The notes: a model not told the origin generated them from the sequence alone. A DNA stretch of 64,000 bases from an uncultured Bacteroidota bacterium (GCA_903837525.1 CAILUU010000014.1:35654-99653); one strand, 5' to 3'; shown: positions 47,855 to 58,823, counted from the first letter of the stretch. Program-made: numbers and translations.

Positions 47855-50554
47855 TTAATCTATTATTGGCCTTAACCATCTTGTTGCATCATCAATGCTC
47901 ATTCCCTTACGCCTAGCATAATCTTCAAATTGGTCAGGCTCAATTTTGCCTACTCCAAAATATTTACTTTGTGGATGAGCAAAATACCAACCACAAACCG
48001 ATGATGCTGGGTACATTGCCAATGATTCTGTAAGATAAATACCTGTGACTTCCTCTCCACCAAGTAATTCAAATAATTTATATTTTTCTGTATGATCGGG
48101 GCATGCTGGGTAACCTGGTGCAGGACGAATACCACTATACTCTTCATTAATTAATTGCTCGTTGGTTAATTGTTCTTCATTCTCGTAGCCCCAATAATCG
48201 GTTCTGGTTTTTTTGTGTAGTAATTCTGCAAATGCTTCTGCTAATCTATCGGCTAATGCTTGTAAAATAATCTTATTGTAATCATCTAAATTGGCTTCAA
48301 ACTTTTTGATATATTTTTCAATTCCTTGAATAGTTACAGAAAAAGCACCAATATAGTCTTGGTTTGGAGAAATAAAATCTGCCAACGACAAATTGGGTTG
48401 ACCTTCTGCTTTTTTAATTTGTTGGCGTAAAAACTCTAAAGGTATTTTTGTAGATTTATTACTCACTATAACTGTATCTGCTTCTGTTTTATTGGTAATC
48501 CAAAAGCCAACAACCCCCTTTGCAGTTAGCCATTGTTCATCAATAATTTGTTGTAATAATTTTTTTGCATCGTTATATAGTTTTGTTGCTTCCACACCAA
48601 TTATAGTATCGGTAAGTAATGCAGGAAATTTTCCATGCATTTCCCAAGCAATAAAAAAGGGTTGCCAATCAATATATTCTGCAATTTCTTTAAGGGTGTA
48701 ATTTTCTAAAATTTTTGTACCAGTAAATGTAGGAGCAATTGGAGTAAAGTTTTCCCAATTAATAGCAGCTCCATTTTTTTGAGCATTTGTAAATGGTAAA
48801 TATTGTTTTATTACTTTTTTGTTTGCAAAATCAAAACATAGTTTATCGTATTCGGTTTTTAAATTGCTTAAAAAATCTGGCTTTTGTTCATTGCTAAGTA
48901 AACTTCCAGCAACGGTTACACTTCTACTAGCATCTAAAACATGTATTACACCATTATTGTATTGTTGTGCAATTTTTACAGCGGTATGCATACGGCTTGT
49001 AGTTGCACCCCCAATTAATAATGGTTGTGTCATGTTTCTTCTTTTCATTTCGTTTGCTACATGTACCATTTCGTCTAGGCTTGGTGTAATTAATCCACTA
49101 AGGCCAATAATATCAACTTTTTCTTTTTGTGCGGTATCTAAAATTTTATCAGCACTAACCATTACGCCTAAATCAATAATATTATAGCCGTTACAACCTA
49201 ATACTACTCCTACAATATTTTTACCAATATCATGTACATCTCCTTTTACAGTGGCTAATAAAATAGTGGCGGCGCCTGCCGTTTCTTCATTTATTGTACC
49301 TGCGGCAAGATGAGCATTTTTTCTATCTTCTTTTTCTTGTTCAATAAATGGAGTAAGTACCGCAACACTTTTCTTCATTACCCTTGCACTTTTTACAACC
49401 TGAGGCAAAAACATTTTTCCACTACCAAATAAATCACCTACAATATTCATTCCATCCATTAAAGGCCCTTCAATAACATCTAGGGGTCTTGCATATTTTT
49501 GCCGAGCTTCTTCGGTATCTACTTCAATATAATCGGTTATGCCATTTACTAAGGAGTGTGCTAACCTTTTTTCTACAACCTCTAATCTCCATTTTTCATC
49601 TTTAACTACTTCTTTCCCTTTTGCTTTTACCGTTTCGGCAAAGTTTATAAGGGCTTCGGTAGCTTCGTTGTTTTCGTTATTATTATTTAAAATAACATCT
49701 TCACATAATTTTTTTAAGGTAGGTTCAATTTCATCATAAACCACCAACTGGCCTGCATTCACAATGCCCATATCCATGCCAGCTTTTATAGCATAATATA
49801 AAAAAACACTGTGTATAGCTTCCCGTACATGATCGTTTCCACGAAAAGAAAACGATACATTACTAACGCCTCCACTTACTTTTACTAAGGGCATTAATTT
49901 TTTTATTTCTTTAGTAGCTTCAATAAAATCTACCGCATAATTACTATGCTCTTCAATACCTGTAGCTACTGCAAAAATATTAGGATCAAAAATAATTTCT
50001 TGTGGGGTATAGCCAACTTGCTCGGTTAATATTTTATAGGCACGGTGGCAAATTTCTACTTTACGATCTTTAGTATCTGCCTGTCCTTTTTCATCAAACG
50101 CCATTACAATAATTGCAGCACCATAGCTTTTACAAATATGTGCTTGTTCAATAAATTTAGCCTCGCCTTCCTTCATTGAAATAGAATTTACAATACATTT
50201 TCCTTGAACACATTTTAAGCCAGCCTCAATAATTTCAAATTTGCTTGAGTCAATCATTATTGGAATCTTAGCAATATCAGGCTCTGCTTGTACTAGGTTT
50301 AAAAAGGTAGTCATGGCTTCTATACCTTCAAGCATAGCATCATCCATATTAATATCAATAATTTGAGCACCACCTTCTACTTGGTCTCTTGCTACGCTTA
50401 AAGCTTCTTCATACTTTTCTTCTTTAATTAATCGGGCAAATTTTTTACTACCTGTAACGTTTGTACGCTCACCTACATTTATAAAATTTGTTTCGGGGCG
50501 AATAATTAATGGTTCTAATCCGCTAAGGCGTAAATATGGTTTGATGGTATTCAT
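47855..50554 (-). CDS. metH: Methionine synthase, methylfolate/B12/activation part (MetH C-terminal module)
   Basis: An 899-residue protein that lacks the homocysteine domain and starts directly with the pterin-binding domain ([27 protein letters not shown]). The cobalamin cap and binding domains follow with the base-off motif [17 protein letters not shown] and [11 protein letters not shown], and then the SAM-activation domain with [15 protein letters not shown] and [15 protein letters not shown]. It is the second half of a split MetH; the first half is the next gene upstream, 57 bases away. Confidence 0.95.
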   Translation of the reverse strand: MNTIKPYLRLSGLEPLIIRPETNFINVGERTNVTGSKKFARLIKEEKYEEALSVARDQVEGGAQIIDINMDDAMLEGIEAMTTFLNLVQAEPDIAKIPIMIDSSKFEIIEAGLKCVQGKCIVNSISMKEGEAKFIEQAHICKSYGAAIIVMAFDEKGQADTKDRKVEICHRAYKILTEQVGYTPQEIIFDPNIFAVATGIEEHSNYAVDFIEATKEIKKLMPLVKVSGGVSNVSFSFRGNDHVREAIHSVFLYYAIKAGMDMGIVNAGQLVVYDEIEPTLKKLCEDVILNNNNENNEATEALINFAETVKAKGKEVVKDEKWRLEVVEKRLAHSLVNGITDYIEVDTEEARQKYARPLDVIEGPLMDGMNIVGDLFGSGKMFLPQVVKSARVMKKSVAVLTPFIEQEKEDRKNAHLAAGTINEETAGAATILLATVKGDVHDIGKNIVGVVLGCNGYNIIDLGVMVSADKILDTAQKEKVDIIGLSGLITPSLDEMVHVANEMKRRNMTQPLLIGGATTSRMHTAVKIAQQYNNGVIHVLDASRSVTVAGSLLSNEQKPDFLSNLKTEYDKLCFDFANKKVIKQYLPFTNAQKNGAAINWENFTPIAPTFTGTKILENYTLKEIAEYIDWQPFFIAWEMHGKFPALLTDTIIGVEATKLYNDAKKLLQQIIDEQWLTAKGVVGFWITNKTEADTVIVSNKSTKIPLEFLRQQIKKAEGQPNLSLADFISPNQDYIGAFSVTIQGIEKYIKKFEANLDDYNKIILQALADRLAEAFAELLHKKTRTDYWGYENEEQLTNEQLINEEYSGIRPAPGYPACPDHTEKYKLFELLGGEEVTGIYLTESLAMYPASSVCGWYFAHPQSKYFGVGKIEPDQFEDYARRKGMSIDDATRWLRPIID

Positions 50555-50611
50555 TTTATTTTCAATCTACTTTTAGTATAGGCAATAATCATTGAGTTAT
50601 TGTCTTAGCCT

Positions 50612-51610
50612 TTATATCACTTCTTCCAACACAGGCAACTCTCTTGCTTTAAATTTCTTTACCTCATCTGCTATATGCTTTATGTGGTCGGGTGTGGTGC
50701 CACAGCAACCTCCAACAATATTTAGCCAACCATTAGCGGCCCATTCTTGAATAATATGGGCAGTTTCATGCGGCTGCTCATCGTACTCTCCAAATGCATT
50801 AGGTAAGCCTGCATTTGGATAGGCAGAGGTAAAGCAATTTGCAATTTGCGAAAGCTCTTCTATATGTGGCCGCATTTCTTGAGCACCCAACGCACAGTTT
50901 AAGCCTACGCTTAAAGGATTTGCATGAGCAATGGACGTATAAAATGCTTCTAATGTTTGGCCGCTTAACGTTCTACCAGAGGCGTCTGTAATAGTTCCAC
51001 TAATCATTATAGGCAACTCAGGTAAATTATTATTTCTAAAATAATTTTTTGTAGCATAAATGGCGGCTTTTGCATTTAAGGTATCAAAAATGGTTTCTAT
51101 TAAAATGATATCTACACCACCATCAACAAGGCCTTTTATTTGCTCGGTATAGGAAGCTGCTACTTCATCAAAAGTTACTGCTCTAAAACCAGGATTATTA
51201 ACATCTGGCGATAAGCTTAGTGTTTTATTTAGTGGCCCAATTGCTCCAGCAATCCAAGCAGTTTTACCACTTTGCTTTACAGCCTCTTTTGCACATTTTG
51301 CACTAGCAACATTTAATTCGTAAGCAAGTGATTGCATATCGTAATCGGCTTGTGCAATAGAGGTACTGCTAAATGTATTAGTTTCAATAATATCGGCACC
51401 GGCATTTAAGTATTGAAGGTGGATTGCTATAATTATTTCGGGCTGGGTAATACTTAACAAATCGTTATTACCTTTTACATCAGAGTGCCAATCTTTAAAA
51501 CGAGTTCCACGGTAATCAGCTTCTTCTAATTTATGGCGTTGTATCATAGTGCCCATTGCACCATCAATAATTAAAATTCGTTCTTTTAACGCTTGCTGTA
51601 CTGTTTGCAT
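50612..51610 (-). CDS. Homocysteine S-methyltransferase module of methionine synthase
   Basis: A 332-residue barrel that binds zinc and homocysteine. It begins with [19 protein letters not shown], and the three zinc ligands are in GLNCALG and [12 protein letters not shown]. It matches the first domain of E. coli MetH and ends right after it. Together with the 899-residue gene downstream it makes a full methionine synthase from two polypeptides. The 5' spacer contains long inverted repeats. Confidence 0.94.
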   Translation of the reverse strand: MQTVQQALKERILIIDGAMGTMIQRHKLEEADYRGTRFKDWHSDVKGNNDLLSITQPEIIIAIHLQYLNAGADIIETNTFSSTSIAQADYDMQSLAYELNVASAKCAKEAVKQSGKTAWIAGAIGPLNKTLSLSPDVNNPGFRAVTFDEVAASYTEQIKGLVDGGVDIILIETIFDTLNAKAAIYATKNYFRNNNLPELPIMISGTITDASGRTLSGQTLEAFYTSIAHANPLSVGLNCALGAQEMRPHIEELSQIANCFTSAYPNAGLPNAFGEYDEQPHETAHIIQEWAANGWLNIVGGCCGTTPDHIKHIADEVKKFKARELPVLEEVI

Positions 51611-51626
51611 ATAAATGTAGTTTTAA

Positions 51627-51698
51627 GGCAATACTTTTTAAAATTGTTTAAGAAAGGCTATTGCTTTTTAGTAAAAGGATAACATAATCTTAAACAAT
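51627..51698 (-). promoter_or_regulatory. Nested inverted repeats in the metH leader
   Basis: ATTGTTTAAGA (51643-51653) and TCTTAAACAAT (51688-51698) are perfect 11-base arms, and GGCAATA (51627-51633) with TATTGC (51659-51664) form a competing stem. Both lie within 90 bases upstream of the homocysteine-module start. Alternative pairings suggest a regulatory leader. No match to known SAM, SAH or B12 riboswitch cores was seen. Confidence 0.4.
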
Positions 51699-51739
51699 AT
51701 TGTTAAAAACCGTACTTGCTTTTACGAACAAAAAAAATA

Positions 51740-51784
51740 AATAAACGTTGGAAAAACCTTTGTGGAGTTTTGTGGACGTTTATT
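51740..51784. repeat. Inverted repeat further upstream of metH
   Basis: AATAAACGT (51740-51748) and ACGTTTATT (51776-51784) are perfect 9-base arms about 27 nt apart, with CTTTGTGGAGTTTTGTGGAC between. A TAACTTTG box on the minus strand further up (near 51835) may be the promoter, which would place this repeat in the leader. Confidence 0.4.
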
Positions 51785-51849
51785 AGTTCTGTTGTAGGCT
51801 GAACAATAAACAAATCTGCCTTTTGCGTTACAAAGTTACAACATTAGTA

Positions 51850-52827
51850 TTAAAAAGTAGCTGTAATTTTTAGCGCTGCTTCTTCGGCAGCAGCGGATTT
51901 TACATTAAAATCGGCTAAAATAATTTTTATCGTTGCTGTAGCTTTTATGGTTTGGTTTTTTACTACAAGTAATGCAGTTGTTTGTATTTCTTTCGTTTTG
52001 CCATGAATGGTTAGCAGACCTTTAATGGTTGCGTTGTAGGTGCCATCTTTACCCAAGGTTACTTCATTAGTATTTATAATTTTGCCTACAAAATTTGCTG
52101 CAGGATATTTACTGCTTTCTACATACTCTTCATTAAAATGCTCTTCCATTAACGCATCTGCAAACTTAAATTGTAACATGGCTAATTTAAAACGTACATT
52201 CCCTATTATATCAATAGTTGCCTCTACTGCATTATTTATAGCTTTTATATCTTCGAGACCACTTCCTGCATCAAAAGTTATTTGTGCTTTTTGTGTTTTA
52301 AAATATTCCGTAGGTTCAACTATTAGGCTTAGTGTTTTTTTGTTTTTAGTAGTATCACTTTGTTGAATAGCTTTCTTTTCTGTTTCAAGAGGGTATAGTG
52401 TGCCCGAATATTTTTTTGAATTAATCACTATGCAATTTTTTAAATTAATAGTTGTTAATAGGCCTGTACAAATGCCTTTTATGGTAACAGTATCAAGTTG
52501 GTTTATGCTTTTAACTAAGCCATCAATCGTACAATTTATTAAGGGTAAGCTATCGTTAATTTTTACGGTAATATCTGTTTGGCTAGTTTGATCATTTGTA
52601 ACAGAAGTAGCTATGCCAGTAAGTTCAATAGTTTTATTTATATAGATTTTATTGGCACTATCTTCAAAATTTTTGAAGAGGGCTGCAAAGTTACTAGGTT
52701 CAATACGTATAGCATTTTCAGTAGCAACATTTCGTTCAGCTTTTTTATAAAGTACTTTTAAAACTAAAAAGCCAACTAAGGATACTATTAAAAGTAAGAT
52801 GCTAATGAATATTATTTTCTTCTTCAT
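51850..52827 (-). CDS. Membrane-anchored OB-fold / YceI-domain protein
   Basis: A 325-residue protein. Residues 4-26 form an N-terminal membrane helix (KIIFISILLLIVSLVGFLVL). Residues about 45-140 resemble the tRNA_anti-like OB fold of Bacteroidota (INKTIELTGIATSVTND, INCTIDGLV, VTIKGICTG). Residues 165-325 are a YceI lipocalin-like barrel (KAQITFDAGSGLEDI, HFNEEYVESSKYPAANFVGK, GLLTIHGKTKEIQT, LADFNVKS), which in other proteins binds isoprenoid lipids. The joint use is unknown. It is 5 bases after recR on the same strand. Confidence 0.85.
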   Translation of the reverse strand: MKKKIIFISILLLIVSLVGFLVLKVLYKKAERNVATENAIRIEPSNFAALFKNFEDSANKIYINKTIELTGIATSVTNDQTSQTDITVKINDSLPLINCTIDGLVKSINQLDTVTIKGICTGLLTTINLKNCIVINSKKYSGTLYPLETEKKAIQQSDTTKNKKTLSLIVEPTEYFKTQKAQITFDAGSGLEDIKAINNAVEATIDIIGNVRFKLAMLQFKFADALMEEHFNEEYVESSKYPAANFVGKIINTNEVTLGKDGTYNATIKGLLTIHGKTKEIQTTALLVVKNQTIKATATIKIILADFNVKSAAAEEAALKITATF

Positions 52828-52832
52828 ACTAA

Positions 52833-53453
52833 TTACTGCACATATTGTGCTACAGGCATTCTATTTGTTATACTTTTTGCTAACGTCATTTCATCTGCAT
52901 ATTCTAACTCTCCACCAAACGCAATTCCCCTAGCAATGGTGGTTATTTTTATATGGGTATGCTTTATCTTTTTTGCAATATAATAAACAGTAGTATCGCC
53001 TTGAATGTTTGGATTTAAAGCAAAAATAATTTCTACAATATCTCCTTTCTCTACTCTTTTTACTAAGGTATCAATGGATAATTGATCTGGTCCTATTCCA
53101 TCTAATGGCGAAATAATGCCACCCAATACATGATATTGGCCATTAAACTGTTGTGTACTTTCTATGGCAATAACATCTCTTATGTTTTCCACCACACAAA
53201 GTAATTCTTTTTTACGCATAGGGTTTGTGCAAATGCTGCATAAATCAGTATCAGAAATATTATGACAATTAAGGCAAAATTTAATTTGACTTCGCATTTG
53301 TGTAATAGCATTACTAAAATTTGTACTATCCGCTGTGGGTTGTTTTAATAAATGTAATACTAAACGTAAAGCTGTTTTTTTGCCAATGCCCGGTAGTTTT
53401 GAAAACTCGTTTACAGCAGCTTCTAATAAGTGAGAGGAAAATTGCATAGGCAA
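52833..53453 (-). CDS. recR: Recombination mediator RecR
   Basis: A 206-residue protein of the RecFOR path. It has the N-terminal HhH ([19 protein letters not shown]), a four-Cys zinc finger ([16 protein letters not shown]) and the Toprim domain ([34 protein letters not shown]). The C-terminal RMPVAQYV loop is present. It loads RecA at gaps. It precedes the YceI-type gene by 5 bases. Confidence 0.96.
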   Translation of the reverse strand: MPMQFSSHLLEAAVNEFSKLPGIGKKTALRLVLHLLKQPTADSTNFSNAITQMRSQIKFCLNCHNISDTDLCSICTNPMRKKELLCVVENIRDVIAIESTQQFNGQYHVLGGIISPLDGIGPDQLSIDTLVKRVEKGDIVEIIFALNPNIQGDTTVYYIAKKIKHTHIKITTIARGIAFGGELEYADEMTLAKSITNRMPVAQYVQ

Positions 53454-53517
53454 AGTTAATGTGCTAATTTGAGAATTTAGTAAAGTACTTAAGTAGTTTT
53501 AAGCAGGAGCGGAATAG

Positions 53518-54900
53518 CTATAGTTCAATATCTCTCTCATTATCCCAATTGGCTTTTATGGATAATTTTTGAGGGAGCGTTATAACTTTTTCTGGTTGTA
53601 TTTTTTTGGTGTAATTGCCGGTATCCCATTTTCCATTATTATTTGAATCAAACAAAATACATAACTCATACTCCCCAGGAATAAATAACTTATCACTCCA
53701 TTCTGTGCTAGTTATTTTAAAGGATTTTTTTACTTCATCGTTTTGTACAAATTGTACTACAGTATTTTTTGTGAGATCTACATTTTTAAATCGAAGTACT
53801 ATATTACCATAATCGCTTATACTTTTTGTAGTAATTTTTAGAGTATCGCTTTTAGCTAAAACTAAATCGGCACTATCTGCAAAAGCATCCTTATCAATAA
53901 TTAGTTTAAACAATTGATTTTCTTTCCATTGGTTTGAAATAGTAATTTTTTTTGAAGTACTGTCTAATGAAATACTTATCTCTTTTATGGAATTATAGCT
54001 GGTATCAACTAATTGTATTTTATTGAGGATAGCTTTTTTTAAAGGTTTATTAAATTCAATAGTAAGTGGAGTTAGTAAATCTTGTACCGTGCCCTGTGTA
54101 AGCGTATATCGTAAACGTTTTTCTATATTTTTTATGACTGTTATTTTTTCTTTCTCTTTTTCTTGTACAAAGGCATTTAATAAAACGGAATAGGGCTTGG
54201 TTGAAGGGGTAACATCATCGTTTAAAAAGGCAAAGGCTTCTGCTTTTGAACTGTACGTTTTACTACCATCGGCATCTTTTAAAGCATACATTTTAAATTT
54301 ATCGTTTGGTAAATTAGCAAATGTAAAATTGCCCTCGCCATTAGGCTTTGCAATATAATCAGGCTTTGTTTTTTGTACGGAAGAATCGGTAGCATTACGA
54401 TAAAGCAATATTAATAGTGCGCTATCTACTTTACCTGTTTCGGCAATTTGTACTTTACCTGTAAGTTGTAAAGAATCCAATGCGGCGCCAGTAGAAAATA
54501 TATAGGTAAAGTTACCTAAAGGGTTACCTTCATTAACATCAACAATGGCTTTACCAAAATTAATGCTATAGGTTGTATTAGGTTGTAACGTATCTTTTAA
54601 TTTTACGGTAACTGTTTTTAATCTGTAATTAATTTCTGGATTTTTTTTTGGAAACGGAGAAACTAAAATATTGGTTTGTGCCTCTTTAACTTCTATGTAT
54701 TCGTTAAACGTTAACGTGATTTTATTAGCTGAAAAATTTACCGTTTTTAATTGAGGGGACGCACTTATTAAAATTGGTGCAATCGTATCTTTTTGGCCAC
54801 CAGTTGGCATACCAATTTGGGCACAGCCTGTACCTAACAAATTTATAAGTATTAAAATAAAGGCTAAACTAACTAGGTAATAAAAAAATGAAAATTTCAT
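53518..54900 (-). CDS. Ig-like (SbsA/Big_5) lipoprotein
   Basis: A 460-residue exported protein. The lipobox is LLGTGC near residue 26, followed by AQIGMPTGGQKDTIAPILIS, the typical start of the Bacteroidota Ig-like family. The first Ig domain has NKITLTFNEYIEVKEA and LQPNTTYSINFGKAI; later parts are beta-rich with LLILLYRNATDSS and YELCILFDSNNNGKWDTG. It is probably on the outer-membrane surface or periplasm. No enzymatic motif is visible. Confidence 0.85.
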   Translation of the reverse strand: MKFSFFYYLVSLAFILILINLLGTGCAQIGMPTGGQKDTIAPILISASPQLKTVNFSANKITLTFNEYIEVKEAQTNILVSPFPKKNPEINYRLKTVTVKLKDTLQPNTTYSINFGKAIVDVNEGNPLGNFTYIFSTGAALDSLQLTGKVQIAETGKVDSALLILLYRNATDSSVQKTKPDYIAKPNGEGNFTFANLPNDKFKMYALKDADGSKTYSSKAEAFAFLNDDVTPSTKPYSVLLNAFVQEKEKEKITVIKNIEKRLRYTLTQGTVQDLLTPLTIEFNKPLKKAILNKIQLVDTSYNSIKEISISLDSTSKKITISNQWKENQLFKLIIDKDAFADSADLVLAKSDTLKITTKSISDYGNIVLRFKNVDLTKNTVVQFVQNDEVKKSFKITSTEWSDKLFIPGEYELCILFDSNNNGKWDTGNYTKKIQPEKVITLPQKLSIKANWDNERDIEL

Positions 54901-54970
54901 TCAGTATAAAATATTATTCTGCAAACATACTTTGTAAATGCTTGATAAGTTGTAATAAAATCATAAATCT

Positions 54971-57900
54971 TTATTCATCTTCTTCAATATCATAGAGTTT
55001 TACGGCTAGTTTATTGTCTTTTACAAAATTGCACCAATGGCAGGTTTCTTTGCCACAGCCTTTGTAAAATTCTTTATTTTGAACTTTTTGCCAAACCTCG
55101 GTAATTTGTTGTTTTACTGTTTCTGTATCAGCTGGGGTTAGTACAATTTTTTCTTTGCGGTATTCCTTTTTTTTATTTGGCTCTACAAAATCAAATTCGG
55201 TGCTAACAACATTCCAACTTTTTTGCTCGTAATTATCAATTAGTATTTTATAAAAAACTGCTTGGCGCCAATAATCGCCTCCATTAGGCTCTTTTTCATT
55301 TGGCCCTTTTAATTTAGGTAGTGCTTTTTCAATATCGCCACTTTTATAATCAACTACATTTACATCTTTACCATTAAATTCTAACTTATCTAATTTACCT
55401 TTTAGTGGAATATTATTTACTACTACACCACGTATATTTTTTTCAATTGATACAATTTTATTCCAGTTGGTGCAATAGGTAGTATAATACTTTGTAAGTA
55501 CTTCGTAGCCATATTCCATTCTTCTCTCAAAAGCTTCTTTAGTAAAATTTTCTCTATGCCTATACATATACCAATTAAAATCTGCTAGCATTTCTGGTAT
55601 TAATGGAAACACATCGTTTTCTTGCATTTTTCTAAACAACTTTTCTAGCGCATGGTGAATGGCACTGCCAAACTCTGTTGCTTCGCTTTTGCCACTAGGT
55701 ATTCGAATTAAATTTTGATAATAAAATTGCAAAGGACATTTTAAATAATTGCTTAAGGCAGTTACATTCATTACAAATTTGGTAAGTAAACCATCAACAA
55801 AACCATCTTTGGCATGTTCAATTTCTGGTGCTTGAGGTGTAAATTGTAAAATTTCAAATTCAAGCATTTCCTCTCTAGAAATTGTTGGCTTCTCTATTGG
55901 TAAATTATGCTCCTGTAAAATTTCTGCAATAAACATGGATGGCTCTAACTCTTTTCCGTTGGCATTAAATTTTTGATAAGATAAGTGTAAATGTTTTTCT
56001 GCTCTTGTAAGTGCTACATAAAATAATCGCCTTAGTTCTTCAGCTTCTCCTCCTCGGCTATCTGCAAAAGTGGGGGAAGCTGTAAACATGGTATCAGGTA
56101 ATTTATAGCCACCTGCTGGCTTTTTTTTCTTTTCCCAACTACTAGCATTAAGTCCACAAAAGAAAACATACTCAAACTCTAAACCTTTACTGCCGTGTGC
56201 TGTTAGCAAGTTTACGCCTTTATCTGTACCATTTGTTTCGTTCATAGATATGGGAAGTTTTTCTTTTTCCATTAAATCTATAATACTAATTAATTGTGGT
56301 AGCGAAAGCAATGGATTGCGGCTAGTTTCTTCTTTAATAAAATCGAATAAGGTGGTTAACAACTGTAGTAGCGAAATTTTTTCACTACTATTCATAATAT
56401 AAGTAAGCACACTTGCTTTTTCAATTATAGTACTAAATAGTTTTTGTAAGGTAAGGTTTGGCACATCGCTAATTAGCTCCTCTAACTGCAGGCTAATGTT
56501 TTTTAAGTTTTGCGGTAAGCCTTTATCAAATAAATCTTTAGTAGGGTTGTTAGTTTTATCTATAATTAATTTTCGAATAGAGGTTGGGGTATCGCCATAT
56601 TTATTTTTATTTACCTCCACTGTAATTTTTGCAATTTCTATGGCCGGTATGTTGTAAAAATCGTAATGTAAAATTTCAAACAACATTTCATCACCACCAT
56701 AGGGGGTATCCATTTCAGCATTTAAGTACCTAAGTACTTGTACTATTTTTTTTATAAAGGGATTTTCTAAAATATTTAAACTGCGTTTGCTATAAAAGGC
56801 TATATTTTTTAGTCGTAAATAATTAGCTAACTCTTGCCCATATTTATTCTCTTTATAAATAACAGCAATATTGCCAGCAGGCACTTTATTGGTAAGTAGG
56901 GTATAAATTTTATTAGTAATATCGGCCATTTCTTCTTTAGCATTATTATAGGCAACCAAAGTAGGCTCAATAGTTAAAGAAGATAAGCTAGGTTTTGAGG
57001 AAATTAATTCTTTGGTTAATCCATCAATTTGATTTACTAAACGTTCCTTATTATTATCAATTAAGGTTTTTGAAATAGTTAAAATGGGTTGTGTACTTCT
57101 GTAATTATTGGTTAACACAACCGTAATTAAATTTTTTGCATAGTTGTTTGCAAACTCTAGCATATTCTCTACATTGGCACCTTGAAAGCGATAAATACTT
57201 TGGTCATCATCACCCACTACAAATACATTTGGTTTATCCCAATAGTTTATTAAAAGCTGTACCAGTTTATTTTGAGTACCGCTTGTATCTTGGTATTCAT
57301 CTACTAAAATGTATTGAAACCTCTCCTGATAGTTGGCTAGTATGTTGGCATTTTCTTCAAAGGCTTTTATTACCCAGTTTATCATATCATCAAAATCGTA
57401 CCGGTTTTTTTTACGCATTAACTGTTGGTAATTGTCAAACTCATTTACAGCAGCTTTTAGCTTTTGCATTTTTTCTTGCTCCTCTTCAATCTTATCTTTT
57501 TTTACATCCCCAGTATTAAACTCTTTATATTTTCTTTTATAAATAAATTCTTCTCTATTGGATAAATCATTTAGGTAGGCTTCAATTTTTTCATTTATAA
57601 ATGCTGGCAACCAACCCTCTCTTTTCATGGCAGAAAAAAGCTGACGAAGATTATTTATTTCAAAATACACATCGCCTCTGTATCTTTTTAAGGTATTAGT
57701 TTTCTGGAAGCCGTCTATCAGTTCTTTAAAAAGCTCAATACTTTCTAACTCAGAAATAGCATCTAAACTAGTTTTTTCAAAAAGCGATAAGTTATCTTGA
57801 ATTACATCGTTACAAAATGCATGAAAGGTGTAAATATTTACTTTATAGGCAGCAGCTCCAATAAAATGTTGTAATCGTTTACGCATGGCAATGGTGCCAG

Positions 57901-58120
57901 CATCTGTATAGGTTAGGCATAAAATATTTTCAGGTAAGGCATCTGTATCTAATAAAATTTTGCCAATACGAGCCGCTAAAATTTGTGTTTTGCCTGTACC
58001 AGGCCCTGCTATAACCATTACCGGGCCATCAATAGTATTTACTGCTTTTTGTTGTGCGGCATTAAGCTGGTTAAAGGTTTCGGTATATTTGTTTTGTAGC
58101 TCATTATTTTTATGTTGCAT
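54971..58120 (-). CDS. UvrD-family helicase with C-terminal Fe-S PD-(D/E)XK nuclease
   Basis: A 1049-residue protein from the ATG at 58120. The helicase part has FNQLNAAQQKAVN, Walker A GPGTGKT at 39-45, VDEYQDTS, GDDDQSIYRFQGA, NYRST, TAHGSKGLEFEYVF and FYVALTRAEKHL. The nuclease domain has CPLQFYY, FGSAIHHALEKL, LKGKLDKLEF, NVVDYKSG and a terminal CGKETCHWC. One Cys before the nuclease core plus three at the end is the AddB-type 4Fe-4S pattern. It is likely a single-subunit DNA end-processing enzyme, like AddAB/AdnAB in makeup. It lies near recR. Confidence 0.92.
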   Translation of the reverse strand: MQHKNNELQNKYTETFNQLNAAQQKAVNTIDGPVMVIAGPGTGKTQILAARIGKILLDTDALPENILCLTYTDAGTIAMRKRLQHFIGAAAYKVNIYTFHAFCNDVIQDNLSLFEKTSLDAISELESIELFKELIDGFQKTNTLKRYRGDVYFEINNLRQLFSAMKREGWLPAFINEKIEAYLNDLSNREEFIYKRKYKEFNTGDVKKDKIEEEQEKMQKLKAAVNEFDNYQQLMRKKNRYDFDDMINWVIKAFEENANILANYQERFQYILVDEYQDTSGTQNKLVQLLINYWDKPNVFVVGDDDQSIYRFQGANVENMLEFANNYAKNLITVVLTNNYRSTQPILTISKTLIDNNKERLVNQIDGLTKELISSKPSLSSLTIEPTLVAYNNAKEEMADITNKIYTLLTNKVPAGNIAVIYKENKYGQELANYLRLKNIAFYSKRSLNILENPFIKKIVQVLRYLNAEMDTPYGGDEMLFEILHYDFYNIPAIEIAKITVEVNKNKYGDTPTSIRKLIIDKTNNPTKDLFDKGLPQNLKNISLQLEELISDVPNLTLQKLFSTIIEKASVLTYIMNSSEKISLLQLLTTLFDFIKEETSRNPLLSLPQLISIIDLMEKEKLPISMNETNGTDKGVNLLTAHGSKGLEFEYVFFCGLNASSWEKKKKPAGGYKLPDTMFTASPTFADSRGGEAEELRRLFYVALTRAEKHLHLSYQKFNANGKELEPSMFIAEILQEHNLPIEKPTISREEMLEFEILQFTPQAPEIEHAKDGFVDGLLTKFVMNVTALSNYLKCPLQFYYQNLIRIPSGKSEATEFGSAIHHALEKLFRKMQENDVFPLIPEMLADFNWYMYRHRENFTKEAFERRMEYGYEVLTKYYTTYCTNWNKIVSIEKNIRGVVVNNIPLKGKLDKLEFNGKDVNVVDYKSGDIEKALPKLKGPNEKEPNGGDYWRQAVFYKILIDNYEQKSWNVVSTEFDFVEPNKKKEYRKEKIVLTPADTETVKQQITEVWQKVQNKEFYKGCGKETCHWCNFVKDNKLAVKLYDIEEDE

Positions 58121-58236
58121 AGTAGTTGGTATGGTAGGGTTATAGTCCACTACCAATATAACCAAATTTATAACTAAAAATTTAGTACGTAAAAACAAAT
58201 TACTTGTATTATTGTTAAACAATCAAATAAGTATAA

Positions 58237-58722
58237 ATGAGCAAAGTATATTCACTTAAAACCGTACAAAAACTACCCATATCGTTAGAAGCTGCTTGGG
58301 ATTTTTTTAGTAGCCCAGCAAACCTTAAAGAAATAACACCCACTAACTTAGGGTTTACTATTATTAGTAAACATCATGGCGAAAAAATGTATCCAGGTCA
58401 AATTATTGAGTATACGGTAAAGCCTGTTTTAGGTATACCCCTTTATTGGATGACGGAAATTACACATGTGGTAGACAAACAATTTTTTGTAGATGAACAA
58501 CGCTTTGGCCCTTATACGATGTGGCATCATCAACATCATTTTAAAGCTTTTGATGGCGGAGTAGAAATGACAGATATTGTACACTACAAAATACCCTTTT
58601 GGTTTTTAGGAGATATTGCAAATACCTTATTTGTAAAAAAACAGTTACAAGGTATTTTTGATTTTAGGTGGAAAAAGGTTGAAGATTTATTTGGGATTTT
58701 GAACGCTGATTTTTATGATTAG
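58237..58722 (+). CDS. SRPBCC-family ligand-binding protein
   Basis: A 161-residue protein. The pattern KTVQKLPISLEAAWDFFSSP, NLKEITPTNLGF and the late MTDIVHYKIPFWFLGDIAN are those of the SRPBCC/START-like cell division inhibitor-type group (YfiT/YpnP-like). It forms a helix-grip fold with a deep hydrophobic pocket. The ligand is unknown. It is divergent from the helicase gene. Confidence 0.85.
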   Translation: MSKVYSLKTVQKLPISLEAAWDFFSSPANLKEITPTNLGFTIISKHHGEKMYPGQIIEYTVKPVLGIPLYWMTEITHVVDKQFFVDEQRFGPYTMWHHQHHFKAFDGGVEMTDIVHYKIPFWFLGDIANTLFVKKQLQGIFDFRWKKVEDLFGILNADFYD

Positions 58723-58823
58723 ACTGATTTTTATCATATCAATTTTTATTTATTAGATGAACAATAAATAACTAATTTTTTATATTAAATTATTGCCCAT
58801 AGCAAACTGCCAACTGCCAACTG

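Noticed and set aside
51611..51849. SAM or cobalamin riboswitch before metH
   Set aside because: None of the conserved core words of these riboswitches could be found; only inverted repeats are visible.
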